64,000 bases of DNA. Origin: Paenibacillus sp. JZ16 (GTDB lineage Bacteria; Bacillota; Bacilli; Paenibacillales; Paenibacillaceae). The notes below the pieces were generated by a model that saw only the letters and a program-made list of their open reading frames with translations, was not told the origin of the DNA and did no database searches. The DNA is taken from assembly GCF_015326965.1 (NCBI RefSeq), contig NZ_CP017659.1, positions 5,336,001 to 5,400,000 of the forward strand, read 5' to 3'. The translations under genes were made by a program, and so were the position numbers. Positions within the stretch are counted from its first letter, which is position 1. Each line of letters opens with the position of its first letter. This document shows positions 25,477 to 33,909 of the stretch, piece after piece.

Positions 25477-26367
25477 ATGAAGAGGATGAAAAAAACATGG
25501 CCTTTCCACGTCATGCTGCTGCCGGCCCTTATCTGTCTGTTTTTATTCAGTTATTTGCCGATGGGCGGCATCATTATGGCTTTTCAGGACTATAAGCCGT
25601 GGGAGGGCGTTGGCGGCTCCGCATGGGTGGGCTTGGACAATTTCCGTTATTTGTTTGAAAGGCAGGACAGCATGCAGGTCATATGGAACACCTTGGTCAT
25701 CGCGGTGATGAAAATCGTGTTCAATCTGCTGATTCCGTTCGTGTTTGCCATCCTGCTGAATGAAATTCGAAAAACGGCGCTTCAGCGGAGCATCCAGACG
25801 ATGGTTTATTTGCCCCACTTTTTGTCCTGGGTCATCCTGGGCGGAATTTTGATCGAAATGCTCGCCGTGGACGGCTTTGCCAATCGGATTCTGGCGGCCG
25901 TCGGCATCGATCCGATCTTTTTTCTCGGAGACAATAACTGGTTCCGGTTCACGGTGATCGTGTCTGACGTGTGGAAGGAGTTTGGCTACAATACGATTGT
26001 ATTCCTGGCTGCGCTGGCCGGTGTTAGCCCGACCTTGTACGAAGCTGCGGAGATGGATGGAGCGGGACGCCTGAAGCAAACGCTTCATATCACGATCCCT
26101 GCCATGATTCCCATCACGATCGTTGTCGGAACATTGGCGCTGGGCAACATCCTGAATGCCGGGTTTGACCAAATCTTCAACCTGTACAATCCGCTGGTAT
26201 ACGAGAAAGGCGATATTATCGATACCTTTGTATACCGTACAGCAATCCTGAATGGCGAGATGGGGTTTGGAACGGCCATCGGCTTGTTTAAATCGGTGAT
26301 CAGCATGGCCCTTATTCTCGTATCCTATCGGCTGGCCTACAAGTGGGCGGGCTACCGTATATTCTAG
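25477..26367 (+). CDS. Sugar ABC transporter permease (LplB-like)
   Basis: A 296-residue permease with six helices, starting MKRMKKTWPFHVMLLPALICLFLFSYLPMGG, the normal LplB-type N-terminus. The cytoplasmic EAA loop, which docks on the ATPase, is at YEAAEMDGAGRLKQTLHITIPAM. Together with the next gene it forms the membrane channel of the importer. It overlaps neither neighbour; the second permease starts 21 bases after its stop. Confidence 0.93.
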   Translation: MKRMKKTWPFHVMLLPALICLFLFSYLPMGGIIMAFQDYKPWEGVGGSAWVGLDNFRYLFERQDSMQVIWNTLVIAVMKIVFNLLIPFVFAILLNEIRKTALQRSIQTMVYLPHFLSWVILGGILIEMLAVDGFANRILAAVGIDPIFFLGDNNWFRFTVIVSDVWKEFGYNTIVFLAALAGVSPTLYEAAEMDGAGRLKQTLHITIPAMIPITIVVGTLALGNILNAGFDQIFNLYNPLVYEKGDIIDTFVYRTAILNGEMGFGTAIGLFKSVISMALILVSYRLAYKWAGYRIF

Positions 26368-26388
26368 CAGAGCGAAAGAGGGAGAGCC

Positions 26389-27267
26389 ATGTACCATAAA
26401 ACGATGGAATACCGCATATTTAACGTGTTTAATACCTGCTTGCTTGTCGCGCTTGCCATTCTCTGCATCATTCCGCTGCTTCATGTGCTGGCGATTTCGT
26501 TCAGCTCCAAAGCCGCTGCCGACGCCAGTCTGGTGGGATTATGGCCGGTCGATTTTTCGCTGGAGGCTTACAAGAAAACGATCAATAACCCGGCGTTTTT
26601 GCACTCGATCTGGATCTCCATTGCGCGTACCGTATTAGGAACGGCTCTAACGCTTGCCGTAACGTTCCTGGCCGCATACCCGCTGTCCAAGGAGAACCGC
26701 GTCTTCCGCAGCCGCAGTATTTATTCCTGGCTGTTTGTGTTCAGCATGGTCTTTAATGGCGGCCTGGTGCCATTCTATATCGTGATTCAGAAGCTGGGCT
26801 TGATCAACTCCTTCTGGGTACTGGTCATTCCCGGCACCGTGAATACCTTTCTGGTGATCCTGATGCTGAACTTCTTCAGGGGGATTCCGAAAGAACTGGA
26901 GGAAGCAGCTTTCATTGATGGAGCCGGCCATTTTAAAACGCTGTTTAAAATTTATTTGCCGATCTCGCTGCCCTCGATTGCCACGATTGCGCTGTTCAGC
27001 ATGGTGTTCCATTGGAACTCATGGTTTGACGGGCTGCTATACCTGAACAATGCCAAGGACTTCCCGCTGGCGACCTTCCTGCAGACGGTTATTATCCAGC
27101 GAGACATGAGCTCGATGAGCATGAGCCCGAAAGAGATGGAGCTGTTGTCCCAGACGACGGTGAATGCCGCACAGATCTTTATCGGCGCGGCGCCCATCCT
27201 GCTGGTCTATCCTTTTTTGCAGCGTTTTTTCGTTAAAGGGATGACGCTGGGCTCTGTCAAAGAATAA
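26389..27267 (+). CDS. Sugar ABC transporter permease (LplC/YtcP-like)
   Basis: A 292-residue six-helix permease of the MalG-like half: VLAISFSSKAAADASLVGLWPVDFSLEAY near the N-terminus, a conserved YPLSKENRVFRSR loop, and the EAA loop in LEEAAFIDGAGHFKTLFKIYLPISLP. The C-terminus ends VKGMTLGSVKE, the standard ending of LplC-type permeases. Partner of the permease at 25477. The glycosidase gene follows after 40 bases, so one transcript is likely. Confidence 0.93.
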   Translation: MYHKTMEYRIFNVFNTCLLVALAILCIIPLLHVLAISFSSKAAADASLVGLWPVDFSLEAYKKTINNPAFLHSIWISIARTVLGTALTLAVTFLAAYPLSKENRVFRSRSIYSWLFVFSMVFNGGLVPFYIVIQKLGLINSFWVLVIPGTVNTFLVILMLNFFRGIPKELEEAAFIDGAGHFKTLFKIYLPISLPSIATIALFSMVFHWNSWFDGLLYLNNAKDFPLATFLQTVIIQRDMSSMSMSPKEMELLSQTTVNAAQIFIGAAPILLVYPFLQRFFVKGMTLGSVKE

Positions 27268-27307
27268 GAGATGCAAACATAACAGGAAACAGGAGGTTTA
27301 ACTTACT

Positions 27308-29380
27308 ATGAAACGAACGTTTAATCCGATTAGCTCGCGCGTTCCGCACATGCTGCATGGAGCCGATTATAATCCGGAGCAATGGCTTCGTTATCCCGAA
27401 GTCCTCGAAGAGGATATCCGGCTGATGAAGCTGGCGAATTGCAATGTGATGTCCGTTGGCATATTTTCATGGGTTTCCTTGGAGCCCGAGGAAGGCGTGT
27501 TCACGTTTGATTGGCTTGACGCCGTATTGGACCGCTTTGCCGCCAATGGAATTTATGCTTTTCTGGCAACGCCAAGCGGCGCAAGACCGGCCTGGATGTC
27601 GGAGAAGTATCCTGAGGTGCTGCGCGTAAGCGAGAGACGGGTCCGTAACCTGCACGGTTTCCGGCATAATCATTGTTATACTTCGCCGGTCTATCGGGAG
27701 AAGGTCCATACGATCAACAGGAAGCTTGCGGAGCGGTACGGCAATCATCCAGCTGTAATCGGCTGGCATATCTCGAATGAGTTTGGCGGCGATTGCCATT
27801 GCGACTATTGTCAGGACGCATTCCGGTCCTGGCTTCAGACAAAGTATAGAACGCTGGATGAGCTGAACCATGCCTGGTGGACTGCGTTCTGGAGTCACAC
27901 GATTACGAAATGGAGCCAGATCGAATCCCCAGCACCGCACGGTGAGACGCAGGTCCATGGAATGAACCTGGATTGGAGACGGTTTGTAACCGATCAGACG
28001 GCGGATCTCATCCGGCATGAAATTGAACCCCTCCGGAGGGTCAATCCATCCCTTCCGGTTACGACCAATCTGATGGAATATTTTGAAGGTCTGAATTACT
28101 GGAAGTTCGCTGATCTGCTGGACGTTGTATCTTGGGACAGCTATCCGACCTGGCATGATCAGGGCGGGGATGAGGCCGTGCAGGCAGCCCGCGTTGCCAT
28201 GATGCATGATATTATCCGCTCGATCAAAGGCGGACAGCCTTGGATGCTGATGGAGAGCACGCCAAGTCTGACCAACTGGCAGCCGGTGAGCAAGCTGAAG
28301 CGTCCGGGTATGCATTTACTGTCTTCCATGCAAGCCGTTGCCCATGGTTCGGATACGGTGCAATATTTTCAATGGCGCAAGAGCAGGGGATCGAGCGAGA
28401 AGCTGCACGGCGCCGTCGTCGATCATGTCGGTCATGAACACACCCGGGTGTTCAGCGATGTGGCCGAGGTCGGGGACTATCTCAAGAAGATGGATGCCGT
28501 TGTAGGAACGGGCATTCCGGCGGAAGCGGCGGTCATTTTTGACTGGGAGAACCGCTGGGCCATCAACGATGCGCAGGGTCCGCGGAACAAGGGAGTCAAG
28601 TATGAAGAGACCGTGCAAGAGCATTACCGGGCTTTATGGAAGTTGGGAGTCCCGATCGACGTCATCGATATGGAGCAGGACTTCTCCGGATATAAACTTT
28701 TGGTAGCGCCCATGCTGTATATGGTGCGCCCAGGCGTGGGCGAGCGGATTCAACAATTTGTGGAAGCGGGCGGCACGTTTGTTGCAACGTATTGGTCGGG
28801 AATCGTCGACGAGTTTGACCTTTGCTTCCTTGGCGGATTTCCGGGCCCCCTCCGTAAGACGCTCGGCGTATGGTCGGAAGAAATCGATGCTCTGCATGAT
28901 CACGATGTCAATGGGATCGTAACGAATGACGGAGGGGGGCTTGGCTTGGCCAAAGCTTATGAAGCCATTGAGCTCTGCGACCTCATTCATCTAGAGACGG
29001 CGGAGGCGCTGGCCGTTTACTCTTCCGATTTCTATGCGGGACGGCCTGCCTTGACGGTCAATCAGCTGGGGAAGGGCCGGGCCTATTATATTGCCTCCCG
29101 GAACAAGGAGCCGTTTCATTCCGATTTTTACAGGAAACTCGTTGAACAGACTGGCGTCCTTCGGGCGCTTCCAGTGGAGCTGCCTTCGGGCGTAAGCTCC
29201 TCCATTCGTACGGATGGAGAGTCGGACTACATTTTCGTGATGAACTTCTCTGGCGAAGCGAAGCGGATCACGCTGGACGGAACCCGGTACAGCGATTTTA
29301 TTTCAGGCGAAGCCATAGGGGCTGAACTTGTGTTGGCTCCTTATGGAGTGAAGGTGATCATAAAAGGCGGGATTTCGTAA
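27308..29380 (+). CDS. ganA: Intracellular GH42 beta-galactosidase
   Basis: A 690-residue enzyme with the GH42 order: a TIM barrel (1-390) beginning MLHGADYNPEQWLRYPEVLEEDI, acid/base glutamate in GWHISNEFGGDCHCDYC, nucleophile in WMLMESTPSLTNWQ, then a trimerisation domain (about 395-600) and a C-terminal beta domain. Cysteines in DCHCDYC match the zinc-binding cluster of the family. There is no signal peptide, so it acts in the cytosol on imported galacto-oligosaccharides, as GanA does in Bacillus subtilis. AGGAGG lies ten bases upstream. Confidence 0.93.
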   Translation: MKRTFNPISSRVPHMLHGADYNPEQWLRYPEVLEEDIRLMKLANCNVMSVGIFSWVSLEPEEGVFTFDWLDAVLDRFAANGIYAFLATPSGARPAWMSEKYPEVLRVSERRVRNLHGFRHNHCYTSPVYREKVHTINRKLAERYGNHPAVIGWHISNEFGGDCHCDYCQDAFRSWLQTKYRTLDELNHAWWTAFWSHTITKWSQIESPAPHGETQVHGMNLDWRRFVTDQTADLIRHEIEPLRRVNPSLPVTTNLMEYFEGLNYWKFADLLDVVSWDSYPTWHDQGGDEAVQAARVAMMHDIIRSIKGGQPWMLMESTPSLTNWQPVSKLKRPGMHLLSSMQAVAHGSDTVQYFQWRKSRGSSEKLHGAVVDHVGHEHTRVFSDVAEVGDYLKKMDAVVGTGIPAEAAVIFDWENRWAINDAQGPRNKGVKYEETVQEHYRALWKLGVPIDVIDMEQDFSGYKLLVAPMLYMVRPGVGERIQQFVEAGGTFVATYWSGIVDEFDLCFLGGFPGPLRKTLGVWSEEIDALHDHDVNGIVTNDGGGLGLAKAYEAIELCDLIHLETAEALAVYSSDFYAGRPALTVNQLGKGRAYYIASRNKEPFHSDFYRKLVEQTGVLRALPVELPSGVSSSIRTDGESDYIFVMNFSGEAKRITLDGTRYSDFISGEAIGAELVLAPYGVKVIIKGGIS

Positions 29381-29431
29381 GCCGTCTTAGCATTCGATGC
29401 TCCGATTCGTTTACAAAACATGCCTCTTCCA

Positions 29432-29466
29432 GGGACAGGTGCCTTCGTAAGGTGCCTGTCCTTGCT
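29432..29466 (+). terminator. Terminator after the GH42 gene
   Basis: Stem GGACAGGTGCCTT / AAGGTGCCTGTCC (pairing needs two G-U pairs) with a three-base loop; the following T-run is short (TTGCTT). Confidence 0.6.
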
Positions 29467-29608
29467 TCATATACAGCGTAGCTCTTTTGTCTATACCATA
29501 GGATCGTCTTATCCGCACCGGATCTGACATTTCGCCCTCTTGCGCACGGGGTTCATTTTGCTTGGAAAAGGACCGGAAATGTTGGCATTATGCCCTGTGG
29601 CTTCATTT

Positions 29609-29622
29609 GGAGAGCGCTTACA
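29609..29622 (+). promoter_or_regulatory. Probable catabolite-responsive element (cre) before the GH53 gene
   Basis: GGAGAGCGCTTACA matches the CcpA cre consensus TGAAAGCGCTTNCA at 11-12 positions with a perfect right half; it lies 46 bases before the start codon, a position suited to repression by glucose. Confidence 0.5.
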
Positions 29623-29667
29623 ATAGGGGGGGTCACTTGCGCAGTGAACGAAAACCAAGGAGGTATC

Positions 29668-30723
29668 ATGATGACTGAAATTGCGAAAGGAGTTTGGTTC
29701 AGGATGTTTCTATGCGTATCGATGCTTGCGTTATCGTTTGGCTTTTCGGGTAACGGCTCCGCCGAGGCGGCGCCTGCTTTTGCAAAAGGAGCGGACATCA
29801 GCTGGGTTCCCGGTATGGAAGCTCAAGGATATAAGTGGAAGGACAAGACAGGGGTTCAGCGCGATATTCTGGACATTCTGAAGAACGATTACCAGATCAA
29901 TTCCGCCCGGATTCGAGTCTGGGTCAATCCCAATATGAATGATTACATGAACGGCTATCTGAATGCGGAAAAAGCCGCCGAGCTGGCCCAGCGTGCCAAG
30001 AATAAAGGCATGAGCATTATGCTTACGCTGCATTACAGCGATTCCTGGGCGGACCCGGGACAGCAGTACAAGCCGTATGCCTGGCGTAATTTTACCTTTC
30101 AGCAGCTGATGGATGCGGTCTATTCCCATACCGTCTATGTGATGAACACCATGAAGAACAAAGGCGTGACGCTGGATTGGGTACAGGTCGGCAACGAAAC
30201 CAACAACGGGATGCTGTGGGAGGACGGCAAAGCCTCGGCGAACATGAAGAATTACGCCTGGCTCGTCAATACGGGGCATAATGCAGTGAAGTCCGTCAGC
30301 AGCCAGACCAAGACGATCGTTCATTTATCGAATGGCTACGACAATGAATTGTTCAAGTGGAACATTGGCGGCTTGATCAGCAACGGCGCGAACTTTGATA
30401 TTATCGGCATGTCGCTGTACCCGGAAGCAGGCGATTGGTCATCGAAGGTCGATCAAACGATTGCCAATGCCAAAGACATGACCGCCAGATATGGGAAAAG
30501 CATCATGATCAGCGAAATCGGCATGGATTACAATCAGCCCGCGGCAGCCAAGAGCTTTATCCAGAGCATTAAGACCAAGGTAAGAGGCTTAGCGGGAGGT
30601 ACGGGGCTGGGCGTGTTCTACTGGGAGCCTGAAGCAGCGCCGGGATACAATGCGGGATACAACAAGGGAGCCTGGCAGGCGGACGGGAAGCCGACTATTG
30701 CCTTGGAAGGCTTTAAAGACTGA
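29668..30723 (+). CDS. ganB: Secreted GH53 arabinogalactan endo-beta-1,4-galactanase
   Basis: A 351-residue secreted enzyme. The first about 33 residues are a signal peptide (FRMFLCVSMLALSFGFSGNGSAEAAP). The barrel starts FAKGADISWVPGMEAQGYKW, then NSARIRVWVNPN, the acid/base glutamate in WVQVGNETNNGMLW and the nucleophile in SIMISEIGMDYN, ending GVFYWEPEAAPGYNAG: all GH53 signatures. It cuts galactan side chains of pectin outside the cell, feeding the importer and GH42 enzyme upstream. Start at ATG 29668 with AAGGAGG seven bases upstream; the frame extends to 29590 without a ribosome-binding site. Confidence 0.94.
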   Translation: MMTEIAKGVWFRMFLCVSMLALSFGFSGNGSAEAAPAFAKGADISWVPGMEAQGYKWKDKTGVQRDILDILKNDYQINSARIRVWVNPNMNDYMNGYLNAEKAAELAQRAKNKGMSIMLTLHYSDSWADPGQQYKPYAWRNFTFQQLMDAVYSHTVYVMNTMKNKGVTLDWVQVGNETNNGMLWEDGKASANMKNYAWLVNTGHNAVKSVSSQTKTIVHLSNGYDNELFKWNIGGLISNGANFDIIGMSLYPEAGDWSSKVDQTIANAKDMTARYGKSIMISEIGMDYNQPAAAKSFIQSIKTKVRGLAGGTGLGVFYWEPEAAPGYNAGYNKGAWQADGKPTIALEGFKD

Positions 30724-30735
30724 GTGTATTTAACA

Positions 30736-30780
30736 AGAAGAACCCTGATTCCAAGAAGGAGAAAGGGTTCTTCTCTTTGT
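30736..30780 (+). terminator. Terminator between convergent ganB and marR-type genes
   Basis: Stem AGAAGAACCCT / AGGGTTCTTCT followed by CTTTGTTTG; the opposite strand also has TTGTT after the stem. Confidence 0.75.
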
Positions 30781-30789
30781 TTGTCAGCT

Positions 30790-31254
30790 CTACTGGCGCA
30801 CGATTTGTACCTGTTCCGCATGTTTCCCCATTTTACTCAGAAGCCCAATGAGTTGATGTTTCTCTTCCTCATCCAATCCACCCAGGGCATGCTCGATGTG
30901 TCGTTCATGCAGGGGGTATAGCTTCTGCATTAATTGCTCTCCGGGCGGAGTCAGCTCGGCGTAAATGACTCTTCTGTCCTCGGGACAGGGTTTGCGGCGC
31001 ACATAACCTTTTTCAACGAGCTTATCAACTACATAGGTTACGTTTCCGCTCTGCAGGAGCAGCTGTGCCCCGATCTGCTGGATGGGCTGGCGGCCTTTAT
31101 AGAACAGTACTTCCATTACGGCAAATGAAGTTGGATTAAAGCCTTCGATTTTACTGTTATTCACGACATGTTCGTTGACGCTCTTGAATGACTTGGCAAA
31201 CACCCGATACAGGTGCATAGCAAGCTGTGTATCGCGTTCATGTGACACCTTCAT
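30790..31254 (-). CDS. MarR family transcriptional regulator
   Basis: A 154-residue winged-helix regulator: N-terminal dimerisation helix, then PTSFAVMEVLFYKGRQPIQQIGAQLLLQSGNVTYVVDKLVEKGYVRRKPCPEDRRVIYAELTPPGE, the canonical MarR helix-turn-helix and wing with the DRR motif. The C-terminal helices complete the dimer interface. One cysteine precedes the DRR motif; the N-terminal redox cysteine of OhrR is absent. It is divergent from the ecsA-like gene (251-base gap) and could regulate it or itself; a small dyad AATCT-A-AGATT lies in that gap (31300-31310). Confidence 0.88.
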   Translation of the reverse strand: MKVSHERDTQLAMHLYRVFAKSFKSVNEHVVNNSKIEGFNPTSFAVMEVLFYKGRQPIQQIGAQLLLQSGNVTYVVDKLVEKGYVRRKPCPEDRRVIYAELTPPGEQLMQKLYPLHERHIEHALGGLDEEEKHQLIGLLSKMGKHAEQVQIVRQ

Positions 31255-31299
31255 ACATTCTCCCGCCTTTGATATGGACTCATGTCCTGAATTACTTCA

Positions 31300-31310
31300 A
31301 ATCTAAGATT
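31300..31310. promoter_or_regulatory. Small dyad in the marR-ecsA intergenic region
   Basis: AATCT-A-AGATT, 46 bases before the MarR gene start. MarR proteins often bind short AT-rich dyads near their own promoter, but the site is too short to be certain. Confidence 0.25.
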
Positions 31311-31505
31311 ACGCTGAAATGAGTAAATTCAACATGTGATTTGTCACAATCCGGCCGAAACATTTTCATTCTCCGCTCGTATCAACTACACCTCCAGCTC
31401 GATAAGCCGGAATCAGAGGGATTTAAATGAATGTTTTGCTAAATGCAACGAATCTTTGTCCATCTGCGTAATACTGAGATAAGGATTAACGGATGGGGTG
31501 TTAGG

Positions 31506-32237
31506 ATGCATAAGATTCAAGAGAATGAATGGGGTACCGAACCGGTACTGAAGGTGGATATTCAGCAGGCGGGTTACGAACCAGGCCGCCCGCGCATACG
31601 GGATATATCGTTTCAAGTGGCACCCGGCGAACTGCTGGGGTTGATCGGTCCGAATGGAGCCGGAAAGAGCACAACCATTAAGACGGTGCTGGGGCTGCTT
31701 AAAGATAGTAAAGCTGACGTCTTTATTGCAGGTCAGCCTCCCCGATATGCTTACGTTCCCGAGCAGCCGGTGTTTTATGAGGATTTGACGCTGTGGGAGC
31801 ATTTGGATTTGGCGGCTGCTGCATTTGGAATGGATGATGAACATTTCGAGAGACAGGCCGATCAGCTTCTCCGTCAGTTTGGAATGGAGCCGGTGCGCAA
31901 TGAACTGCCGGGAGGCTTCTCCAAAGGAATGAAGCAGAAGATGATGCTGATGATCGGATTTCTCTCCAAGCCGGACGTCTATATTGTAGATGAACCGTTT
32001 ATTGGATTGGATCCCCGAGCCACCCGAGATTTCTTGAATCTGCTGCTTGAGGAGAGAAGTCGTGGAGCCGGCGTATTGATGTCCACCCATGTGCTGGATA
32101 CTGCAGAGAAAATTTGCGATCGCTTTGTGCTCATATCCGCAGGCCGGATTGCCTCGGAGGGCACGTTGGATCAAATCCGCCAGGCCGCTGATCTTCCCGG
32201 CGCATCGTTGTTTGATTGTTTCGATGCGCTGACATGA
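31506..32237 (+). CDS. ecsA: EcsA-type ABC transporter ATP-binding protein
   Basis: A 243-residue ATPase: Walker A GPNGAGKSTT, a short Q-loop region (AYVPEQPVFYEDLTLWEHL) characteristic of EcsA, signature GGFSKGMKQKMMLM, Walker B VYIVDEPFIGLDP and switch histidine MSTHVLD. EcsAB is implicated in protein secretion, membrane-protease function, competence and biofilm in Bacillales. Start at ATG 31506, which puts GGTGTTAGG upstream; the frame is open to 31443. The permease gene follows within 15 bases. Confidence 0.88.
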   Translation: MHKIQENEWGTEPVLKVDIQQAGYEPGRPRIRDISFQVAPGELLGLIGPNGAGKSTTIKTVLGLLKDSKADVFIAGQPPRYAYVPEQPVFYEDLTLWEHLDLAAAAFGMDDEHFERQADQLLRQFGMEPVRNELPGGFSKGMKQKMMLMIGFLSKPDVYIVDEPFIGLDPRATRDFLNLLLEERSRGAGVLMSTHVLDTAEKICDRFVLISAGRIASEGTLDQIRQAADLPGASLFDCFDALT

Positions 32238-32251
32238 GGGAGGGAATGGAC

Positions 32252-33514
32252 ATGGATCGATCTTATCATTTTAGCCATCCGGGCTCCCTCTTTTGGCGAA
32301 GGGTGACCGCTCATTGGAAGAATCAACGCGACAATCTGGCAACCGTGGTCGACTGGATCGTAATGCTGTATATCATTGTTCCGGGTCTGCTGCTGGGAGG
32401 CGGGCTCTACCGCGAGTTATGGACGAGCCCGCTTCCCGGATGGGCCCAGTTCTTTCCGCTGCAGGCGGTGGTAGGTCTTCTGCTCTTTATGTTCTCAGGC
32501 AGAGTGCTGCTGTTCCTGGAAGAGGCTGACGTATTGTTTCTTCGCCAGCAGCGAGGCTGGATGAAGGGGTTAATGATCAGGGGCATGGCATACAGTCATA
32601 CGGTCTCAGCGATCAAGGGATTGGTCGTTACAGTGCTTGCGCTGCCAATTCTGGTCAGGGAACATGAGATAACCGGCATTGCCCTGCTGACCTTGCTGAT
32701 GATGACGGCTCTATGCGCCTGGTGCGCGAATTTATTAACCGCTATGATTCGCTCCAGCTATAAAGGCTGGCGGAAACATGGAATGACTTATCTCGTACGC
32801 TGGCTCTCATTCGGACTGTTAGCGCTGCTTGTTACATTTTGGCTTGAGTCCTATGCTGTATTGTGGGCAGCTGCCTTGATTCTGCTTATGGTGCTGTTTC
32901 TTCTTAGCCGCAAGCGGCTTGCCATGCAAGGAACCTTCATCGCAGATGCGCGTGAGGATGCGAAGACAAGGGTCCAGTTGACGGAGAAGCTGCTCGTTCA
33001 AGCCGTCGGCAAACCACCAAGTGTACGAAGCAAGACCTGGTTTATGCGCAAGTCCGGCCGATTGTTCAAAGGTACAGTGGAGAAGAGGTTGGCCGATGCG
33101 GGGTTAAAGGCGATTTTGCGCCACCCTGAGAGCTTGTTATTGTACATTCAGATTACGCTGGTCGGCATTCCGGCTGTCTGGCTGCCGCCGCCGATCATCA
33201 AAATCATCGTATACCTTGCTCTGGTATTGATGATGTCGTATTGGCTGAATACAAGATGGGCGGTGTTCGCCAAAGCCGAGTTTATGCAGGTGCTCCCGTT
33301 TACGAATCAGCAGCATCGTACGGCTGGCGTCCTCGCGGTCCGAACCTTGCTCGCTCTTCCCGCATTTCTTTATTCGCTCGTGGCTGGGCTAACGCTTTTG
33401 CAAGGGGGAATGGGATGGCTCGCCGTGCTTGCACTGACTGTGCTGGCAGTCATGGTTGCGCCATCGCTTATGTCTTGGCCGGTCTACAAAGAGGAGAGAC
33501 ACCCACAAGAATAA
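32252..33514 (+). CDS. ecsB: EcsB-type ABC transporter permease
   Basis: A 420-residue membrane protein with about ten helices and the EcsB landmarks: N-terminal LFWRRVTAHWKNQRDNLATVVDWIVMLYIIVPGLLL, FSGRVLLFLEEADVLFLRQQ and a C-terminal cluster of helices ending SWPVYKEER. It is the partner of EcsA. Start at ATG 32252 because GGGAGGG lies seven bases upstream; ATG 32246 would be too close. EcsC is not present next to it. A terminator and then a tandem repeat follow. Confidence 0.87.
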   Translation: MDRSYHFSHPGSLFWRRVTAHWKNQRDNLATVVDWIVMLYIIVPGLLLGGGLYRELWTSPLPGWAQFFPLQAVVGLLLFMFSGRVLLFLEEADVLFLRQQRGWMKGLMIRGMAYSHTVSAIKGLVVTVLALPILVREHEITGIALLTLLMMTALCAWCANLLTAMIRSSYKGWRKHGMTYLVRWLSFGLLALLVTFWLESYAVLWAAALILLMVLFLLSRKRLAMQGTFIADAREDAKTRVQLTEKLLVQAVGKPPSVRSKTWFMRKSGRLFKGTVEKRLADAGLKAILRHPESLLLYIQITLVGIPAVWLPPPIIKIIVYLALVLMMSYWLNTRWAVFAKAEFMQVLPFTNQQHRTAGVLAVRTLLALPAFLYSLVAGLTLLQGGMGWLAVLALTVLAVMVAPSLMSWPVYKEERHPQE

Positions 33515-33515
33515 T

Positions 33516-33566
33516 AAAAAGCGCGCTGGAATGCTCCAAGGGATGGGGCATACAGCGCGCTTTTAT
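33516..33566 (+). terminator. Terminator after ecsB
   Basis: Long stem AAAAGCGCGCTG...ATGC / GCAT...CAGCGCGCTTTT followed by ATT; works in both directions on paper. Confidence 0.85.
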
Positions 33567-33570
33567 TCAA

Positions 33571-33909
33571 GATATTAGAAAGTATAAACTTCGAAGCTAG
33601 TGACTTCCTGATATCGCAAGAAAAACTTCATCTAACTGCGGTCTGTCATCTGTGAAAGTACGTCGATATACGTTTTTCTTATAGATATCAGAAAGTATAA
33701 ACTTCGAAGCTAGTGACTTCCTGATATCGCAAGAAAAACTTCATCTAACTGCGGTCTGTCATCTGTGAAAGTACGTCGATCGACGTTTTTCTTATAGATA
33801 TCAGAAAGTATAAACTTCGAAGCTAGTGACTTCCTGATATCGCAAGAAAAACTTCATCTAACTGCGGTCTGTCATCTGTGAAAGTACGTCGATCGACGTT
33901 TTTCTTATG
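33571..33909. repeat. Three tandem copies of a 113-bp two-hairpin unit
   Basis: Copies at 33571-33683, 33684-33796 and 33797-33909 are almost identical; copy 1 differs at a T/C near its start and at four or so bases in its end palindrome. Each unit holds hairpin A, GATATCAGAAAGT / ACTTCCTGATATC around a CTTCGAAG core, and hairpin B, AAGAAAAAC / GTTTTTCTT, with the palindrome ACGTCGATCGACGT (copies 2 and 3) before the T-run. The array sits between the convergent ecsB and flavoprotein genes and its last copy overlaps the flavoprotein stop codon by a few bases. No open frame uses it. It looks like a dispersed intergenic repeat or tandem terminators. Confidence 0.9.

Noticed and set aside
33571..33909. 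CRISPR array
   Set aside because: The units are contiguous 113-bp copies with no variable spacers between short repeats, and no cas gene is near.
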